DNA from: Phyto melanocephala
Taxonomy: Eukaryota; Arthropoda; Insecta; Diptera; Rhinophoridae
Length of the DNA: 64,000 nt
Direction: 5' to 3'
Assembly (NCBI GenBank): GCA_941918925.1
Contig: OW799233.1
Span: 76,139,797-76,203,796 of the forward strand
Below, piece after piece: positions 31,513 through 41,636 of the stretch. The notes beneath the pieces are model-generated. The model saw only the letters and a program-made list of their open reading frames with translations, searched no databases and had not been told where the DNA came from. Both the position numbers and the translations under genes were made by a program. Numbering within the stretch: position 1 is the stretch's first letter; every line of letters starts with the position of its first letter.

Positions 31513-32313
31513 TTCGGCCATGCCGAATCTTATGTACCCTTCACAACGTGTATTCATGCAACAACAATTGTTTATATCACCATTTATCTCATATGAAATA
31601 CGTACATACATATAAAAAACAAACATATATAAAAACATCCAATTGTAATTTTATAAATTTAGTTTACTTATGTGCCTAAAAAAAATAAATTAAAAGAAAA
31701 ATTAAAAATAAAACAATAAAAATTTAAATAATATATCATAAAAAAAAAAATTTTTGGCACTCTCTAAAGGCCATGACTGACTATCAGATTTAGTCGTTCG
31801 ATATGTCAAAAATTGTATGTGTGTTCAAAAAGTGTGATAGTGTGGACACAAAGTGAACATGTGTGACAGATTTTTTGACAAGTGTGTCCGATTTGATAAT
31901 CTTTTGAAAATTTTCATAAAATAATAGTTTCTGTGCGATCGGAGTTGCTTTTCTAAGCAAGTATGACAGTGTGGCATCCAATAACACATTTTGTTGCGAT
32001 TTTTTCATGTAGGACAGAAAACTATCAGATTTTTATTTGACATAATCGCACGACTTTGTAGGATAGTCAGTCATGGCCTTAACCAGTATACCACGTTTGT
32101 ATGTTGTTGTTGTGAAAAAAACGAGGTGGTCGTGGTTTTTTGCTCATATCTCAGTTGTTTATGTATGATCTATTTCCGAATATTTCTGATATTTTAATAC
32201 CGGGTCCAGGCGATGTCATGGGGCTTCAGAAAGTTGATTTCAACAAAATGATAAATACAAACGGAATGACCAACCTATATATACCCTTTTTCACTGTGTC
32301 AAGAGTATAATAA
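31513..32313 (+). mobile_element. INE-1-like repeat, family B, copy 3
   Basis: It lacks the AACAAGT start and begins at TTCGGCCATGCCGAATCT. It carries a 312-bp MITE at 31768-32079, then resumes CCAGTATACCACGTTTG and ends CACTGTGTCAAGAGTATAA. Compared with copy 4 it has lost part of the middle. Confidence 0.6.
31768..32079. mobile_element. Harbinger-type MITE, TAA target
   Basis: Inverted ends AGGCCATGACTGACTATC are flanked by TAA on both sides (31765-31767, 32080-32082). The uninterrupted family B copy reads CCTAACCAG at the equivalent site (about 52622). A TWA 3-bp target is typical of PIF/Harbinger. There is no coding sequence. Confidence 0.7.
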
Positions 32314-32932
32314 GTAAAAGAGAACGAAACTTGGTCAAGTCAATTGCTGAGTCTCAACGTGAAAGCAAGTTCAAAGAAAAATAAAAGAAAATAAAAAACT
32401 AACTTGCGCAAGTGACTTGCCTAGTCAGAAAGGGGTGTATGAAATGAAAAGTTTTTGTGTGCCATATCATATGGTGTACCATACCCTTTGCTATACAAAC
32501 ATTTTTTCATTTCACAGAACGAGAATTGAGCCCCAGATTCGCAGTTTGCTTAAGCAAATGACACTTGACGAAACTTGACGAAAAGTTTCTTAAGTCGATT
32601 ATAGTTGGGCAATTCTTGAGTTTATAGATGCTTTTACCGTTTTAGGTGAGGAGAAAACGAAGGGAAAAATAATCGCCGGTACTCGGCTATTTGAAGCAAT
32701 TTTTTTTTTTTAATATTTGACATTTTTTTTCATTTGATGTTTCGCTTCTTGGTGTGTAAGTAATTTAAATTTGAATTAAAAACGTCACAAATTAAACGTT
32801 TACAATATTTAAAAATTAAAAAAACACAAGGAAAATATTTAAGTAAAAATATTTTAATTAAAAGCGTTAATAAAATCAATTTTATTATTTTATGTATGTT
32901 TTTATTTTAAATTTTGCTATTTACGGCTAAAG

Positions 32933-34249
32933 CAGCGTTGCCAGAAGCTTTGGAGAGAAAATCATCACTTAGGGCAAAAAAATCATATTTTGAAGAAGAA
33001 AATCACTAAATTATTTTAGTTCAAACATTTTATTACAATCGCAAAAAAACAATAAAAATTTATTTAGAAAACTATTTTTTTATTAGATAAGTTATTTAAA
33101 ACAAAAAAATATATTAAATTCATATGAAAATAAATATACATATTCACATAGCAGCTTGTGAATAAAATCAAATTGACAGATACTCTGTAGTATATTAATA
33201 TATTCAAATTGCATATCTATCATTCGAAATGTAGAAACATAATAAACTTTAATGTTTTAACATAATAAACAATCAAACATTTTATATTTGTATTTTTACC
33301 TTAATATATTTTTAATTATAGCATGAACAATCGTTTAACTTTAAGTTTTTTTTAATATAATATACCCTTAAAAGTGCTGTTATCTAATCTTTTTCTATAT
33401 TTTGTTTTATTTAAATTTAAAACTTAAAATATTCGTTCAACATTTGCAAAAGAAATAGGACAAATTTAGATAGGGTCTGAAAAGCTAAGATTTTGTCAGC
33501 TTGAGTTATTTTTAAGACTTCTGACCAACATTCTTCACAACTTAGATCATCTAAAGTTGTAAAGTGTTCGTCAAAGTGGAGAAGACGTAGTTCTCTAAAC
33601 TCGTCTTCTAAGTTTTGAACATCATTCTCATCATTAAAAGTTTTGTATTAAACCTGTTAAAGAAGCTACTTTTCTATTTATTATTTTTAAAGGGTCAAGA
33701 CGAAATAATTAAAAAAAGTTCTTTAAAATAATTTTTGTTAAAATCAAATCGTTTCAATTTCAAGTACAATTTTCAACAAAAAATTTTTTTTTTGATTTTC
33801 TCCAAGTTTAGGATTGGAAATTTTTTTTCTTTTACAAACACGCCCAAGTTTATTAATTAAATTGATGTTAACGTAATTTGGTTTTATAAAATTATTTAAA
33901 ATTTTAAGATAAAGACAATGCATTTCATCATAAATTCTTTGTATTTGGAAGGATGTGGTTTCAAAAATTATGTTAACTTTGTTTATTATGTTGAGAATAT
34001 ACTTTAAAAACACAGATAGAGTTCGACCAGTTTTTAATAGACCTGTGACAAGCTGATATAAAACTTTATTGGTTTGAAAATGTTGATAAGAATTGTAGAA
34101 TAATTATGTTTCGTATCTACAACTTAAAACAAAAAAAATATAATTTCTAAAAATAAAAATCATTATATTGGGGGAAAAAAATCATAAATCACATTTTAGC
34201 AAAAAAAAATCCTTAAATATATAACAAAATCAATATTATGGCAACGCTG
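32933..34249 (-). mobile_element. Decayed hAT element
   Basis: Ends CAGCGTTGCCA and TGGCAACGCTG are a perfect 11-bp TIR. Flanking 8-mers GGCTAAAG and GGTAAAAA match poorly, as expected for an old insertion. A transposase fossil lies inside on the minus strand. Subterminal AAATCAT/ATGATTT motifs occur near both ends. Confidence 0.55.
33430..34020 (-). pseudogene. hAT-like transposase C-terminal fossil
   Basis: Minus strand: KYILNIINKVNIIFETTS and DEMHCLYLKILNNFIKP (about 34000-33870), then after frame loss DEFRELRLLHFDEHF and CWSEVLKITQ..LSKFVLFLLQ (about 33620-33440). The succession 'N..F....I......LY..IL..FI' followed by 'W..V......F..LSKFV..LL' is the C-terminal/dimerisation region of hAT-like transposases. 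The catalytic core is not visible. Confidence 0.45.
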
Positions 34250-35078
34250 GGTAAAAATGACAATTTGTAAGAAAAAGCTAAACCAAACAGAAAAATCGCC
34301 AAAGGAATCGTCGTGTGTGAACATAAAAGCAAGTTCAAAAGAAAATATGGAAAAAGTTGGGTAATTAAAATCGTCGTGTGTGACCTTCGACTAAGTACAA
34401 TATAGTTGCCTACATTTAATTTTATGTAGCCGCACATTTGCTTAAGCCAGCAAAAGCATAATATATATGTAGTTAGGCCTTTATTCGTGTGTCCGAATTG
34501 ATAGGATGAGAAATTAACTTAATAAAATAATTATTTTTGATTAAATAAATGAAATGAAATATTAAAGTAAATGATTTTTAAGATAATAACTAAACTTTTT
34601 TTTAATTAAATGAAAGATTAAATTAAATGATTGTTGACAAATTAAATAAAATTTAATTAAATAAAATATGTAAATAAAACATTAAATAAAATACATAATT
34701 GTGAAAAAAATAAAAAACATTTGTGCCTTGCAATTATATTTTTTTGAATTCACTCCGCGAAAAAAATTTAACTTTGAGTATAATAATAACAATAATAGAT
34801 AATACTAAAAAATTAATTCTACAAAACTAACTACCTTAATAATATTAAATATATAAACTTGAATAAGCAAAATGTTAAATGTAGCGTTTTGCTGAATAAT
34901 TTAGAAATAAATTTTTATTTATATTAAATAAGTAAATAAACAATTGCAAATTTAAAATAAAAAGTTCGCAATTTTTAAATTACTTAATTTTTAAATTTCA
35001 TAAAAATTATTAAGAAAAACAGGCATATTACATTAAAAATTCATAACAGATATTTTTATAAAAAAAAACTATCATAAA
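34250..35078. other. No gene seen
   Basis: Very A/T-rich. An ATTAAATAAAATTTAATTAAAT-like block (34540-34690) is low-complexity. TCGTCGTGTGTGA occurs twice at 34307-34383. Confidence 0.3.
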
Positions 35079-36536
35079 CAAAAACCGGTAAAAACTTTAA
35101 CTCTGGTACTTTTTAAGATCTCATCTAACTTCTAGACTTCGGATAATAATTTGAAATCAATATTTCATTTAAAAATAAAAAAAAAATTACTAAATTTTTT
35201 GCTTTACACTAATTTGTGATAAAAAAATATCTTAACTAGGTACTTTTAGTTTATCGGGAATAAATCACGAATTTATCCATGGATTTTCATGTAATAAAAT
35301 TTATTTTATTTCTAAATAGAAAATCCCGGCGCGCGTTGATACGCCCGTTAATGAATAAAAATGCATTCTGAATTTTAATTCAATTTCAAGTGCAAAAACC
35401 TAAAAATTATAACTTTTTTTAATGGGCATGGCACTGCCCACTTTCCTAATCACGGAACTGTATAGTCATAACAACTCAAAGTTTCACAAAAAGCGGAACA
35501 GAGCAAGTACCTCAAAATTATAACTTTTTTAATCACGAAATTATATAGTCATGACAGCTCAAAATGTGTGCAAAGTTTCAGAAAAATAGGTCTAGTGCAA
35601 GTACTTCAAAATTATAACTTTTTTATGGGCGTGGCTCCGCCCACTTTTCCAATCACGAAATTATATAGTCGCGACAGCTCAATATGTGTGCAAAGTTTCA
35701 AGAAAATCGGTCAAGTGCAAGTAGTTAAAAATGATAACTTATTTTTATGGGCGTGGCCCGCCCACTTTTTTCCACCCATAAACATTCCCTGGAATGTGTA
35801 CAACAACTTGCCAAAGTTTGAGTCCGATCGGTTTTACAGTTTCGGAGTCTATAGCTAACACACACAAACAGACAGAGTTTCACTTTTATATATATACACA
35901 AATGCAGTTTAAGATTAAGTACCAAAACTGGTAATTATTTGTTGTGTTCTATTTTTTAGAAATTTTTTAATTTTAAAAATTTTATAATTTTTAAAAAAAA
36001 AATTTTTTTTCGACTTGTTCCTCGATAACTCCAAAACTGATGGCTAGATCAGAAAATGATATTAGAAAGACTTAAAGCTGGCGTAATTTAAAGTTTTCAG
36101 ATGGATTGTTAAGAAAAAATCGAGTAAGTCGTTTCAAAGTTACGATAAGATGTATGGAGCAGCCTCTTCAAAAATCTCAAATTTTAGATCATTTACTACA
36201 TTATTCGGGATATGCTCCCATAATTTTTCAATAATTTTTATTTTATTTTTCGAATCCCTTTTGAATTCTCATTTTGTTAATGAGAATTTAAAGATATAAC
36301 TTATAACATTTTAAACTTTTTCAAGAATTGGGGAAAGCGTTTACTGATAATCTGGCATTAGCACCAGTGAAATGCATATAAACCAGCTTAAATCCAACAA
36401 CCAAATAAATAATGTTAAATTTTATAAAAAAAATTAAAAAAAAAAATTACCATAGAATTTGATATTATGATGATTTTTGTAGTTAGGTGACCATAGCGGA
36501 TCAAAAAAAATATAGTGGTTATTCTGGAAATTTTTG
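35079..36536 (+). repeat. Third, diverged copy of the 49868/53371 arm repeat, with a Helitron inside
   Basis: From AAAACCGGTAAAAACTTTAA to GTGGTTATTCTGG it follows the arm repeat of the foldback-like structure at 49868-54000, with clearly more differences. A Helitron (35316-35898) interrupts it at a site that is empty in both arms. No coding potential is recognised. Confidence 0.7.
35316..35898 (-). mobile_element. Non-autonomous Helitron, family 1, copy 3
   Basis: On the minus strand it begins TGTATATATATAAAAGTGAA and ends GCGCGCCGGGATTTTCTAT, one base away from the usual TC start and CTAG end. The empty site is visible twice: TTTCTAA/TAAATGCAG at 53644/53645 and its complement at 50278/50279. 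This fixes the insertion between A and T without target duplication. Confidence 0.85.
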
Positions 36537-36565
36537 CTTGTTGCTGAGAGATACATATATTTATA

Positions 36566-37862
36566 AACAAGTGGGAGTGCTATATTCGGCCGTGCCGAAT
36601 CTGATAATACCATTCACCATCATTACATTAGTATAATCCCACATCGTAGCTTAACCTATATTTCATGTTATACACCATTTTTCTTTATTATTTCCAACGC
36701 CATCCTCGATTTTGAATTTTTACGTAGTTACCTGTATTGTACTAGTCAAGCCCTTTCATTTGATACCCATATTGATGGAGGTAAAAAAAAATATTTCGCC
36801 ATTTTGTTTGAGACGCCATCTTGTATTTTTCATTTTTTAATAATTAACTGTATTCTACTGGTTAAGCCCTTTCATGTGACACCAATATTGAGGCGGTTCA
36901 AGAAGTTACATTTTAAAATACCAGATTTGGCTCATATATAAATTTATTGTCTGCCATTTTGTAGTGGCGGCCAATATGCATTTTATTTTTTTTATAGTGA
37001 TTATATTGCGCTAGTCAATTCCTTTCAGATTATACCAATATTGACTCCCTCGGTTGTCTAGAAGCTGAAAAAAATTAATTTCCGTTTGTAAATTTTTGGA
37101 ATATATATTTTTTAAAAAAATTTTTACCTATAACTTTACCGATTAGAGCCCGCTTATCCAAAATTTTGCACGAATATTTCCAGAGGCATATTATATCACA
37201 AATAGTAGCAAATGTACCTATAAATTATTCTATGGCTGAAAAATTTTAATTTTGGTGGCAAAAATAGGGGAATAAACAGAGGCAGTCGTGTTTAGTTACT
37301 CATATCTTAGAAAGTTTTGGGGAGATTGTGATGAATTTCAATAGCGATTCATTCCCAGATATTTCGCAAAGATTAATTCCATTCACAGATCTGAGGAACA
37401 TAAGGTTCCTTCTAAAAGTTGATTTCAACTACCACACTAACAGACGGACATGGCTTAATCGACTTCTCTATTCATAAGCTTTCAGAAAATATATACTTTA
37501 CGTAGTTAACTGTATTCTACTAGTCAAAGCCCATATTCATGGGGTTAAAAAAATTTCTTCCGCCATTTTGTTTTGGACGCCATCTTGGACTTTACATTTT
37601 TTCATAATTTACTGTATTCTATTAGTCAAGCCTTTATATTTGATACCAATATTGTGGGGATTGAAGGAGTTACATTTTAAAATACCAGATTTGTCCCATA
37701 TACATATTAATTTATTGTCCGCTATTTTGTAGTGGCGGCCAACATTAATTTTATATTGCGCTAGTGAAGTCCTTTTAGATGCTACCAATATTGACTCTCT
37801 CAGTTGTTTAGAAGCTGAAAAAAAATCAATTTTAGTTTGCAAATCTTCGGAATATATACATA
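36566..37862 (+). mobile_element. INE-1-like repeat, family F, copy 2 plus partial second interior
   Basis: It starts AACAAGTGGGAGTGCTATAT. The interior has GGACGCCATCTTG- and TTTGTAGTGGCGGCC-type phrases. It reaches the ACAGACGGACATGGCTTAAT tail at about 37440 and then jumps at 37500 back into the F interior (GTAGTTAACTGTATTCTACT). That second stretch runs to 37862, where family A copy 3 begins. It is a partial tandem arrangement or one F inserted in another. Confidence 0.6.
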
Positions 37863-39548
37863 TTTTTATACCCGCCACCAAAAAAATGGTGGGGGTATAT
37901 TCATTTTGTCATTCCGTTTGTAACACATCGAAATATCCATTTTAGACCCCATAAAGTATATATATTCTGAATCGGGGTTTGATTTTATGACGATCTAGCT
38001 ATATCCGTCCATCTGTCCGTCTGTTGAAAGCACGATAGAGGTCGTACCAAAATGCTAGGGTGCTTAAATTTTGCCAGAATCTTTCTTATAGACAAGGTTT
38101 GTTGGGTATTGAAAATGGGCTAAATCGGAATATTAGGAAGAGAGTTATAGCTCGTTAAGCAAGAGTAGGTCGAAAAAACCGTGTCCTTCGAACATCGAAT
38201 AAAATGAAATTGTGTCCAAACGCATTAACGTAGACTCATGAAACTTCGAATATATATTTCCTAAGTAAAAACAATATTTTTCCCCGATAATTACCTAAAT
38301 CTATGCATTAGGAAAGGAGTTATCGATCAAAATGTACGAAAATTTATACCGCACAGTGTATTTTTCGGTATATTTAAAAACAAAAACGTCATAAAAGCAA
38401 CAAAATTGGAAGTACGACTCTGGAATTTTGCACACATGTCTTTTTGGTCAAATGCTTTGTTCTAACGGAAAATAAATGTGACACGCCCCTTTTTACGCCC
38501 ACCTCCCATATAACGTCTAACCTTAAATTCATATAATTTCTCTACGAACCTCTCAGTTGCATTCATTATTAAAAATAATTTCGACGCGCCTACTATGACG
38601 CCTACTTTTCACGTTACCCACTGTTAATGAAATTTAAAAGCTCATTAAACCGACAAAATTAGAGCTACAATAATGAAATTTGCTACATATATCTTTCTAG
38701 TCAATGTTATTGTTATGCCGGAAAATTAAGGTGACACTCCCACTTTAACGCCTACCTCTCATATAACGGTTTATCTCAAATTCATATAATTCGTCTATGA
38801 ATAAAGATTTTGGAATAATAAAGGACTGTAGTGAAACATCTAAGTTGCGTTCATTAGTAGAAGCAACTTCAACACGCCTACTTTAACGCCCACTTTCATT
38901 GAAAGACTAAATTTACGAAAACATTTTACTAGCATATCGAAGTTATACAAAGAAAGTGATACATATTTTAGTATAAAGAGATTATTGCATAGCGATTACT
39001 GTTAATAATAAACATATACATTTTGTGCTATAAATTAGGTTATTTCCCGGGAATTTGAGTTATTTAATCTTCTCGATTTCCCGGGATTATTTTTCGGAAT
39101 CCCGGGAAATAAAAAAGGTGGCTACTATTCGAAAGCAGATGTTTATATTGAAATTAAATTCTAATGATTTTATTTTTGATCTCATAGCTGAAGTACCTGT
39201 ATTTTTGTGCTCATATTTGATCTCGTATCTAGAGAATAATATTTTTTTTATTTAAAAAATATTTTAACTCAATTTATATTTTAAATTCAAGTTTCTTTAT
39301 TGATTTTTATAGTTTTGAAGTTTTTTTTTACGTTATAAACTATAAACTATAACTATAAAAAGTTTTTTTAATTAAAAACAAATTTACTTTTTATTTGTTT
39401 TGCTGCGGGATCCCGAGATATTAAAAAATAAATCTCGCATTTCCGGTAAACAAAAATTTTCGGGAAAGAAACCGTAGCTACAAAAGAACGGGAAACTGGT
39501 GGTGGGATAAAAGATTCGGCATAGCCGAATATAATGCTCATACTTGTT
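37863..39548 (-). mobile_element. INE-1-like repeat, family A, copy 3 (no mariner)
   Basis: On the minus strand it starts AACAAGTATGAGCATTATAT (39548) and ends with the terminal hairpin (GGTGGCGGGTATAAAAA, 37863). It is the empty-site reference for the mariner insertion: GAAGTTATACAAAGAAAGTG near 38938 reads straight through. A hAT-like remnant sits at 39036-39476. Confidence 0.7.
39036..39476. mobile_element. hAT-like remnant with near 8-bp duplication
   Basis: The left end TAGGTTATTTCCCGGGAA and the right end TTTTCGGGAAAGAAACCGTA (complement TACGGTTTCTTTCCCG) are imperfect inverted repeats. Flanks are GCTATAAA (39027-39034) and GCTACAAA (39477-39484). A related right end with TAGGGTTTTTTCCCG and GCTATAAA follows at about 58548-58600 in another A copy. 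Internal TCCCGGGA/TCCCGGGAT motifs recur. Confidence 0.5.
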
Positions 39549-39979
39549 CAAAAAACATTTTTGCTTATAATCTTATCGACCCTTGTGCACCACAGGTGAA
39601 GGGTATAAAAATGCTTATAGCTATAAAAATATATAAATACAACATGTTATATTTTAAGTTTTTGCTTTTAGTGCTACTAGATATTTTATATAGAACGTTA
39701 AGTTGGCAACACTTGTTTAACAAGCGGTCATTTTGTCAACTGTCAGCTGATTTATGTTTAGTTTGGTTTGTTCAGTCGTATTACAGCTCTGGTCGGGTCA
39801 AGAGCTCGCGCGTCATTGCCATTATCTCTTAAGGGCAATCAGGCCGTCCTTTTCATCCGTCTTCGAGAGTTTTACGTCTCACTCTCGCGTGGTTAATTGT
39901 GTGGCGTCGCGTAACTGTGCTTTGGATATAGTTTCCGGACTTTTCTACAATTAACCACGTGTATTTATTTTAATTAGAT
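39549..39979. other. G+C-richer unclassified block
   Basis: At 39770-39960 the composition changes (GTCAAGAGCTCGCGCGTC, TCACTCTCGCGTGG, GTGTGGCGTCGCG). A TCAGTCGT initiator-like start near 39773 precedes it. It resembles a retroelement promoter/5' UTR, but no protein follows. The upstream part carries the tail fragment GTGCACCACAGGTGAAGGGT of a family F repeat. Confidence 0.3.
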
Positions 39980-39983
39980 TAAC

Positions 39984-40330
39984 TGGAGGAGTACCAACTA
40001 AACTCAAAATTTACAACTGGAGGAGTACCAACCAAACTCATTTTCTTAACTGGAGGAGTACCAATTAAACTCAATGCTAACTGGAGGAGTTCCATAAAAC
40101 TCAGTATAATTATTTGTTCAGATGTCTCTGACTTCCTATACAATGGTATAGGTCGACTTGCGGTGACTGAACTAACGTTTTTTTAACTGGAGGAGAACCA
40201 TAAAACTCAAGCTTTAATTATTGTTCAAGTGTCTCCGACTTCCTATACAGAGGTATAGGTCGAGTTACGGAGCCGGAACCTACGTAGAATACCCTGGCTA
40301 TTTGGTCACGTACCTCTGCCAAACAATTTC
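39984..40330 (+). repeat. Tandem AACTGGAGGAG units
   Basis: AACTGGAGGAGTACCAACTA and close variants recur five times (about 39985, 40013, 40047, 40077, 40188), each ending in AAACTC. Two copies of a second block, GTCTC(T/C)GACTTCCTATACA with GGTATAGGTCGA, lie between and after. The core AACTGGAGGAGAA also occurs in the duplicated unit of the MITE at 22890-23568. Confidence 0.6.
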
Positions 40331-40603
40331 AGAGTCAAAAAAAAAGTTTGGTTTGTTATTTCCAAATGAATAGACTGGCGCCTTCGGTTACATCCAGGAA
40401 AACTGATTTGTTAAAATTTGATAATGCCCCTCTACTATTAAATGGTCTGCACAACATTTGCTCCTGTGTTCTTTACACCGAGTGAAATTAAAACACTTGG
40501 TATTGCCATTGTAGTGTTATTGTTTATAATAACAATTTCATGACAATTCCGAGTGATTTAATTTCATTCAGAATGCAAAACACAGGCTTTAGACTATTTT
40601 TAA

Positions 40604-40920
40604 TACTAGAAGGGTATTTCAATATTCCACGCCCTGTATGCTGCTCCTGAAAAATAACTTTATATGTCCGCTTTACTTCTGTAACCTACTTTTCAAGGCC
40701 TTTCACCCGATATGTCAGAACCCCATTCAGGTATGTCCGAAACTTATTTTATTTGTAATACTAGAGTGGCATTTCAACATATTCCAGCCCCTGTAGCGCC
40801 GCTCTTAAGAAAGAACTTTAAATACCCGCGTTAGTTTTGTAATACTTATACTCATCAAGAACATTCACTGGATATGTCACATCTCAACTCAGGTATGTCC
40901 TTAATGGCCCACATAACTTA
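40604..40920 (+). repeat. Two diverged ~155-bp direct units
   Basis: TACTAGAAGGGTATTTCAA (40604) and TACTAGAGTGGCATTTCAA (40759) start units that share CGCCCTGTA/GCCCCTGTA, TTCTGTAA/TTTTGTAA and TCAGGTATGTCC. They are old tandem duplicates of unknown origin. The palindrome of 18728-18810 recurs just upstream at 40486-40565. Confidence 0.5.
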
Positions 40921-41636
40921 GTGGTATCAGGTCACGTTTTTGGAGTCAAAGGCTGCAGTAAATCTGTTTGACTTAAAATAAAAATAATCACAAATAGAAC
41001 ATAAATTTTTAAGAATAACATTCGCTTTCTTTTGAGACATTAAGCGTGTTTTTATTATTTACCATTCTGGAGTTATGGCTCCATATGCAAATTTTGAGCG
41101 ACGAGCGGCACGGGTTAACGTCGTTTACTTGAGCTCAAATGTCGGCTATATCAATATCTAGAAAGGATTATCGTTTTGTGAGGTAAAGACGAACAAGATT
41201 CCGAGATTTTTCCCCCTATATCAGATCCGGTTACTCTACTACACAAACTTATTAAATTTTATATACATTGAAAATTATTTTTATTCTGTCTTAAGTCCAT
41301 TTTTCTATTATTTTACTTCTTAAAACATTTATAAAATTAATATGTAATCATTTAAGAATATTTAAAATCTATTACGATATTGGCCGAGCATTTACAATAA
41401 ATTTTAGAATAAAAAGTTAAAATAAATATTAATTTATAAATACTTTATATTTATTTAATAATTTCGTTAAAGTATTAAAGATATTTATAAGGTATACAGC
41501 ACTGTAAAAAATATTTGCAGCAAAGAAAATAATTTCTTTAGATATAATACTGCTCTTCCTACTACAATGTGGCTCCTCCTTTTAAAATCATATATTTAAA
41601 GTATGAATTCAACTCAGATAATCCATTAGACTTCTT
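40921..41636. other. No gene seen
   Basis: A/T-rich, especially 41230-41480. No repeat shared with the rest of the window was noticed. Confidence 0.3.

Larger units (their letters stand above)
31384..32437. mobile_element. TIR element family C, copy 2, carrying family B and a Harbinger MITE
   Basis: Ends CACCCCTTTCTGACTAGGCA at both sides. The family B insertion (31513-32313) sits at the same place as in copy 1, but here the first ~15 bp of B and ~35 bp of adjacent C are deleted. Subterminal sequences (AAGTACGAGCAAGTTTTTGT, GAACGAAACTTGG) match copy 1 closely. Confidence 0.65.
31355..32534. mobile_element. Unclassified TIR element, outer shell of a second nest
   Basis: Ends GGGTATCAATTCTCGTTCTA and, inverted on the right, GGGGCTCAATTCTCGTTCTG, both followed by TGAAA. 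About 100 bp of its own sequence remains at the right (ATGAAAAGTTTTTGTGTGCC). The remainder is occupied by family C copy 2 inserted about 29 bp inside the left end. I could not fix the target duplication. Confidence 0.5.

Noticed and set aside
35568..35858. Reading frames such as MQSFRKIGLVQV that recur at 45096-45281 and 63190-63522
   Set aside because: They are translations of the Helitron tandem unit and change frame between copies. No protein family is recognised.
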